Positions 30,619 to 33,560 of a DNA stretch of 33,560 nucleotides are shown piece by piece. The DNA comes from Pseudomonas floridensis. Its GTDB lineage: Bacteria; Pseudomonadota; Gammaproteobacteria; Pseudomonadales; Pseudomonadaceae. Numbering within the stretch: position 1 is the stretch's first letter; each line of letters starts with the position of its first letter. Below the pieces are notes generated by a model, which saw only the letters and a program-made list of their open reading frames with translations, made no database searches and was not told the origin of the DNA. The translations under genes and the position numbers were made by a program. Location: assembly GCF_002087235.1 (NCBI RefSeq), contig NZ_MUIO01000008.1, positions 1 to 33,560 on the forward strand. The letters run 5' to 3'.

Positions 30619-31935
30619 ATGAACACAGCCACACGCTGGTACAAACTTCTGTACGTCCAGGTTCTGATAGGCATCGTCATTGGCGGTCTTGTCGGCTACC
30701 TGATTCCCGACATCGGTGCCAGGCTCCAGCCTCTGGCCGACGGGTTCATCAAACTCATCAAGATGCTGCTCGCGCCGATCATTTTCGGCACGGTGGTGGT
30801 CGGCATCGCCAAGATGGGCAGCATTAAAGAGGTCGGCCGTACAGGCGGCAAGGCGTTGATCTACTTTGAGATCGTCTCGACGCTGGCGCTGGTCATCGGG
30901 CTGGTGGTCGTGAACCTGATGAAGCCCGGAGACGGCATGAACATCGACGTCAGCACCCTCAATGTCGATGCGATCAAGGGCTATACCCAGGCCGCCGAGT
31001 CGCAGGGCGGTGCCGTCAGCTTCTTCATGAACATTATCCCTACCACCCTTGTGGACGCGTTTGCCAAAGGCATCATGCTCCAGGTGATCTTCATTTCCGT
31101 ATTGATGGGCATCGCGCTGGTGCAGCTGGGTGAAGCGGGCAAACCGCTGGTGAACATCATCGACCTGCTGTTGCAAAGTCTGTTTCGTATCGTGGCCATG
31201 GTGATGCGTCTCGCGCCGATTGGTGCTGGCGCAGGCATGGCGTTCACGATCGGTAAATACGGGATCGGCACGCTGGTGTCGCTCGGCCACCTGATGCTGG
31301 CGCTGTATGTGACCACGCTGTTTTTCATCGTGGTTGTGCTGGGGTCGATTGCTCGCTGGTCGGGCGTGCCGCTGCTCACCTTCCTGCGCTACTTCAAGGA
31401 CGAGATTTTGATCACGCTCGGGACGTGTTCAACCGAAGCCGTGTTGCCACGGATGATGGTCAAACTCGAACAACTGGGCTGCAAGCGTTCGGTGGTCGGG
31501 ATGGTGCTGCCAACCGGCTACACATTCAATTCGGATGGCACCTGCATTTACCTCACCATAGCGGCGATCTTCGTGGCTCAGGCCACCAACACGCCACTGA
31601 CCCTGGCCGATCAACTGGTCGTACTTGGCGTGTTGCTGCTGACGTCGAAAGGGTCGGCGGGTGTTGCCGGTGCGGGGTTTGTGACATTGGCTGCCACGCT
31701 GTCGGTGATCCCGGACATTCCGCTGGTCGGGCTGGTACTGCTGTTAGGCGTTGACCGCTTTTTGAATGAAGCGCGTGCTGTCACGAACCTGATCGGTAAC
31801 GGTATTGGCACAATCGCCATCGCCAAGTGGGACGGCGCGTTCGATCAGGCGGTTGCTGATCGCGAGATCGAAACAATGAAACATCCTCAGACCGCTGCAA
31901 CCCAGCCAACGGTCAAACCCGACGCTGCGCACTGA
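30619..31935 (+). CDS. DctA-like dicarboxylate:cation symporter (probable tartrate carrier)
   Basis: A 438-residue inner-membrane carrier of the DAACS (glutamate/C4-dicarboxylate) family, with about eight helices plus re-entrant loops. Signatures include LLAPIIFGTVVVGIAKMG near residue 50, LGTCSTEAVLPRMMVKLEQLG (the re-entrant HP1 loop, usually GTSSSE in DctA) and VLPTGYTFNSDGTCIYLTIAA (usually GYSFNLDGTSIYLT). The Ser-to-Cys/Thr changes near the binding site set it apart from succinate-type DctA and would suit a dihydroxy acid. GAGGTACAGCC precedes the ATG. Position after tarD implies D-tartrate import. The hydrophilic tail (ATQPTVKPDAAH) is ordinary. Confidence 0.87.
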   Translation: MNTATRWYKLLYVQVLIGIVIGGLVGYLIPDIGARLQPLADGFIKLIKMLLAPIIFGTVVVGIAKMGSIKEVGRTGGKALIYFEIVSTLALVIGLVVVNLMKPGDGMNIDVSTLNVDAIKGYTQAAESQGGAVSFFMNIIPTTLVDAFAKGIMLQVIFISVLMGIALVQLGEAGKPLVNIIDLLLQSLFRIVAMVMRLAPIGAGAGMAFTIGKYGIGTLVSLGHLMLALYVTTLFFIVVVLGSIARWSGVPLLTFLRYFKDEILITLGTCSTEAVLPRMMVKLEQLGCKRSVVGMVLPTGYTFNSDGTCIYLTIAAIFVAQATNTPLTLADQLVVLGVLLLTSKGSAGVAGAGFVTLAATLSVIPDIPLVGLVLLLGVDRFLNEARAVTNLIGNGIGTIAIAKWDGAFDQAVADREIETMKHPQTAATQPTVKPDAAH

Positions 31936-31946
31936 CGAGAGACGCT

Positions 31947-31966
31947 CGGCCTCGGAAACGAGGCCG
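31947..31966 (+). terminator. GAAA-loop terminator hairpin
   Basis: CGGCCTCG (31947-31954), GAAA, CGAGGCCG (31959-31966): a perfect 8-bp stem capped by a GNRA tetraloop, 11 nt past the carrier stop and followed by TTGCGGTT. It also faces the end of the convergent ArsR-type gene. Confidence 0.7.
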
Positions 31967-31988
31967 TTGCGGTTGCTGCGTCAGAACC

Positions 31989-32300
31989 CTATCCCAACTG
32001 CTGAAGAATCGTCGCCAACAGCCCTGGGAAACGAGTTTCAAGCTCGTCGCTACGCAGCGAATTCATGTGTGTCGTGCCTACGTTACGGGTCCGGACCAGC
32101 CCGGCATCACGCAGCACCCGAAAATGATGCGAGGCGCTGGACTTGGGCCTTTCGCCACACAGCTCGCCGCACGTTGCTTCTGGAACGCCCGCGAGATGGC
32201 GGACGATCTCCATACGCACGGGATCGCTCAACGCGTAGAGCACGCGGTCGAGGGTGAAGGCATCGGGTTCGGGATGTTTGAGGGTTCGCATGGGCGGCAT
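31989..32300 (-). CDS. ArsR-type winged-helix regulator divergent from xenA
   Basis: A 103-residue single-domain regulator (start ATG 32300, MPPMRTLKHPEPD; TTG 32318 or ATG 32291 are alternatives, none with a clear ribosome binding site). The winged helix is plain: LYALSDPVRMEIVRHLAGVPE, then GELC, then PKSSASHHFRVLRDAGLVRTRN, then a wing ending TTHMNSLR. It lacks the ELCVC metal motif of arsenic sensors, but two cysteines lie in TCGELC before the recognition helix. It is transcribed away from xenA across a 77-nt gap containing a palindrome, so it probably represses xenA and itself. A thiol-reactive or oxidised signal is a reasonable guess, given the reductase it sits beside. Confidence 0.83.
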   Translation of the reverse strand: MPPMRTLKHPEPDAFTLDRVLYALSDPVRMEIVRHLAGVPEATCGELCGERPKSSASHHFRVLRDAGLVRTRNVGTTHMNSLRSDELETRFPGLLATILQQLG

Positions 32301-32330
32301 GATAACGAGGGGGTTCAATCAGCGCTATAT

Positions 32331-32346
32331 TTCGAATACTATCGAA
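32331..32346. promoter_or_regulatory. Operator palindrome TTCGA-N6-TCGAA
   Basis: TTCGAATACTATCGAA is a 5-bp perfect inverted repeat around 6 nt, in the middle of the xenA/arsR-type intergenic gap. It overlaps a plausible xenA -10 (TACTAT, 32337-32342, 17 nt after TTCAAT at 32314-32319), which fits repression by the divergent regulator. Confidence 0.6.
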
Positions 32347-32377
32347 CAATCGTATTTTGCCGCATCTGGAGATATTT

Positions 32378-33469
32378 ATGTCAGCGCTGTTTCAACCCTA
32401 CACGCTCAAGGACGTCACCCTGCGTAACCGCATTGCCATCCCGCCGATGTGCCAATATCGCGCAGACGAAGGCGTCATCAACGACTGGCACCACGTTCAC
32501 CTGGCCAGCATGGCGCGTGGTGGAGCGGGGTTGGTCGTGGTGGAAGCGACCGCAGTAGCACCTGAAGGCAGGATCACACCCGGCTGCGCCGGTATCTGGA
32601 ATGACCAGCAAGCCCAGGCATTCGTTCCCGTCGTCAAAGCCATCAAGGCTGCCGGGTCCGTTCCTGGTATCCAGATCGCCCACGCTGGCCGTAAGGCGAG
32701 CGCCAATCGTCCGTGGGAAGGCGACGATCACATTGCCCAGTCCGATGCTCGTGGCTGGGAAACCATCGCGCCGTCCGCCATCGCGTTTGGTGAGAACCTG
32801 CCTAGAGTCCCGCGTGAAATGACCCTGGACGACATCACGCGCGTTCAACAGGACTTCGTCAATGCAGCGCGCCGCGCACTGGAAGCCGGCTTCGAATGGG
32901 TCGAGCTGCACTTCGCCCATGGTTATCTGGGCCAGAGTTTCTTCTCCGAACATTCCAACCAGCGTACCGATGCCTACGGCGGCAGCTTCGACAACCGCAG
33001 CCGTTTCCTGTTGGAAACCCTGGCCGCGGTGCGTGAAGTCTGGCCGGAACACCTGCCATTGACCGCCCGTTTCGGCGTCATCGAATACGACGGACGCGAC
33101 GAGCAAACCCTCAGCGAATCCATTGAGCTGGCGCGCCGTTTCAAGGCCGGCGGTCTTGATCTGCTGAGCGTCAGCGTCGGTTTCACCATTCCGGACACCA
33201 ACATTCCGTGGGGCCCTGCATTCATGGGACCCGTTGCCGAGCGCGTACGCCGTGAAGCGGGTATTCCCGTGACCTCGGCCTGGGGCTTCGGCACGCCGCA
33301 GCTGGCTGAAGAGTCGGTCAAATCAGGCCAGCTCGATCTGGTTTCGGTGGGGCGTGCGCATCTGGCAGATCCGCACTGGGCCTACTTCGCTGCCAAAGAG
33401 CTTGGGGTGGAGAGCGCATCGTGGACATTGCCTGCACCTTACGCGCATTGGCTTGAGCGGTATCGTTGA
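32378..33469 (+). CDS. xenA: Xenobiotic reductase A, Old Yellow Enzyme family
   Basis: A 363-residue FMN enzyme, the same length as P. putida XenA and alignable to my recollection of it without gaps. Active-site residues sit at identical numbers: C25, Y27, H178, H181, Y183, W302 and W358. The ATG at 32378 has GGAG 6 nt upstream; an in-frame start 7 codons earlier is not needed. XenA-type (YqjM-class) ene-reductases use NADPH to reduce the C=C bond of enones such as 2-cyclohexenone, nitrate esters, and coumarin-like compounds; in vivo they probably detoxify electrophiles. It is cytosolic. Regulation by the divergent ArsR-type protein is likely. The gene is complete. Confidence 0.95.
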   Translation: MSALFQPYTLKDVTLRNRIAIPPMCQYRADEGVINDWHHVHLASMARGGAGLVVVEATAVAPEGRITPGCAGIWNDQQAQAFVPVVKAIKAAGSVPGIQIAHAGRKASANRPWEGDDHIAQSDARGWETIAPSAIAFGENLPRVPREMTLDDITRVQQDFVNAARRALEAGFEWVELHFAHGYLGQSFFSEHSNQRTDAYGGSFDNRSRFLLETLAAVREVWPEHLPLTARFGVIEYDGRDEQTLSESIELARRFKAGGLDLLSVSVGFTIPDTNIPWGPAFMGPVAERVRREAGIPVTSAWGFGTPQLAEESVKSGQLDLVSVGRAHLADPHWAYFAAKELGVESASWTLPAPYAHWLERYR

Positions 33470-33528
33470 GACGCTGTCTTACACGGATAACTGAGTAGCT
33501 TGATTACGCCATAAGCAAAGAAAGGGCA

Positions 33529-33546
33529 CCTAACGGTTCCGTTAGG
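33529..33546 (-). terminator. Inverted repeat at the window end
   Basis: CCTAACGG (33529-33536) and CCGTTAGG (33539-33546) form an 8-bp inverted repeat about a TT centre. On the minus strand it is followed by TGCCCTTTCTTT, so it may end a gene entering from the right, or serve both directions after xenA. Confidence 0.4.
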
Positions 33547-33560
33547 GATTCTCCGAACAA

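Overview
The window looks like chromosome of a fluorescent Pseudomonas, most likely the P. syringae group. The evidence is a XenA-type reductase that keeps every active-site position I know for P. putida XenA, a DUF1652 protein, a sigma-54 two-component pair of DctB/DctD (MifS/MifR) type, a D-tartrate dehydratase module, a XaxA/XaxB-like binary toxin pair, and GC-rich codon use broken by a few AT-richer patches. No rRNA, tRNA, insertion sequence, CRISPR array or phage gene was seen.

Layout. 1-883: a small secreted protein made mostly of seven 13-residue repeats, then non-coding DNA. 884-5732: a KgtP/PcaT-like 2-oxoglutarate permease with a good sigma-54 promoter, and an HscC (Hsp70)/J-protein pair overlapping by 7 nt. 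5871-13960: a soluble hybrid histidine kinase, a DctB/DctD-type sensor and sigma-54 activator, and periplasmic beta-glucosidase BglX, all on the minus strand. 14259-15616: two TPM-domain membrane proteins without their usual LemA partner. 15699-17931: an alpha-xenorhabdolysin-like xaxA-xaxB operon. 18229-20500: a Methyltransf_32-like methyltransferase, a GNAT acetyltransferase and a DUF1652 protein. 20964-28288: an apparent catabolic operon (amidase, DeoR regulator, M20 amidohydrolase, two APH-fold kinases, small membrane protein, sodium:solute symporter) whose substrate I cannot name. 28380-31935: a LysR regulator divergent from D-tartrate dehydratase and a DctA-like carrier. 31989-33469: an ArsR-type regulator divergent from xenA, with a palindrome between them.

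How they fit. Much of the window concerns carboxylic-acid and nitrogen-compound acquisition. The sigma-54 activator at 8465-9799 is the obvious candidate to drive the permease promoter at 2272-2287. The tartrate module is self-contained: regulator, enzyme making oxaloacetate, carrier. The amidase-kinase-symporter operon and the binary toxin are the two places most likely to hold undescribed biology. Enzyme and family names come from motif recognition by eye; no search was run.
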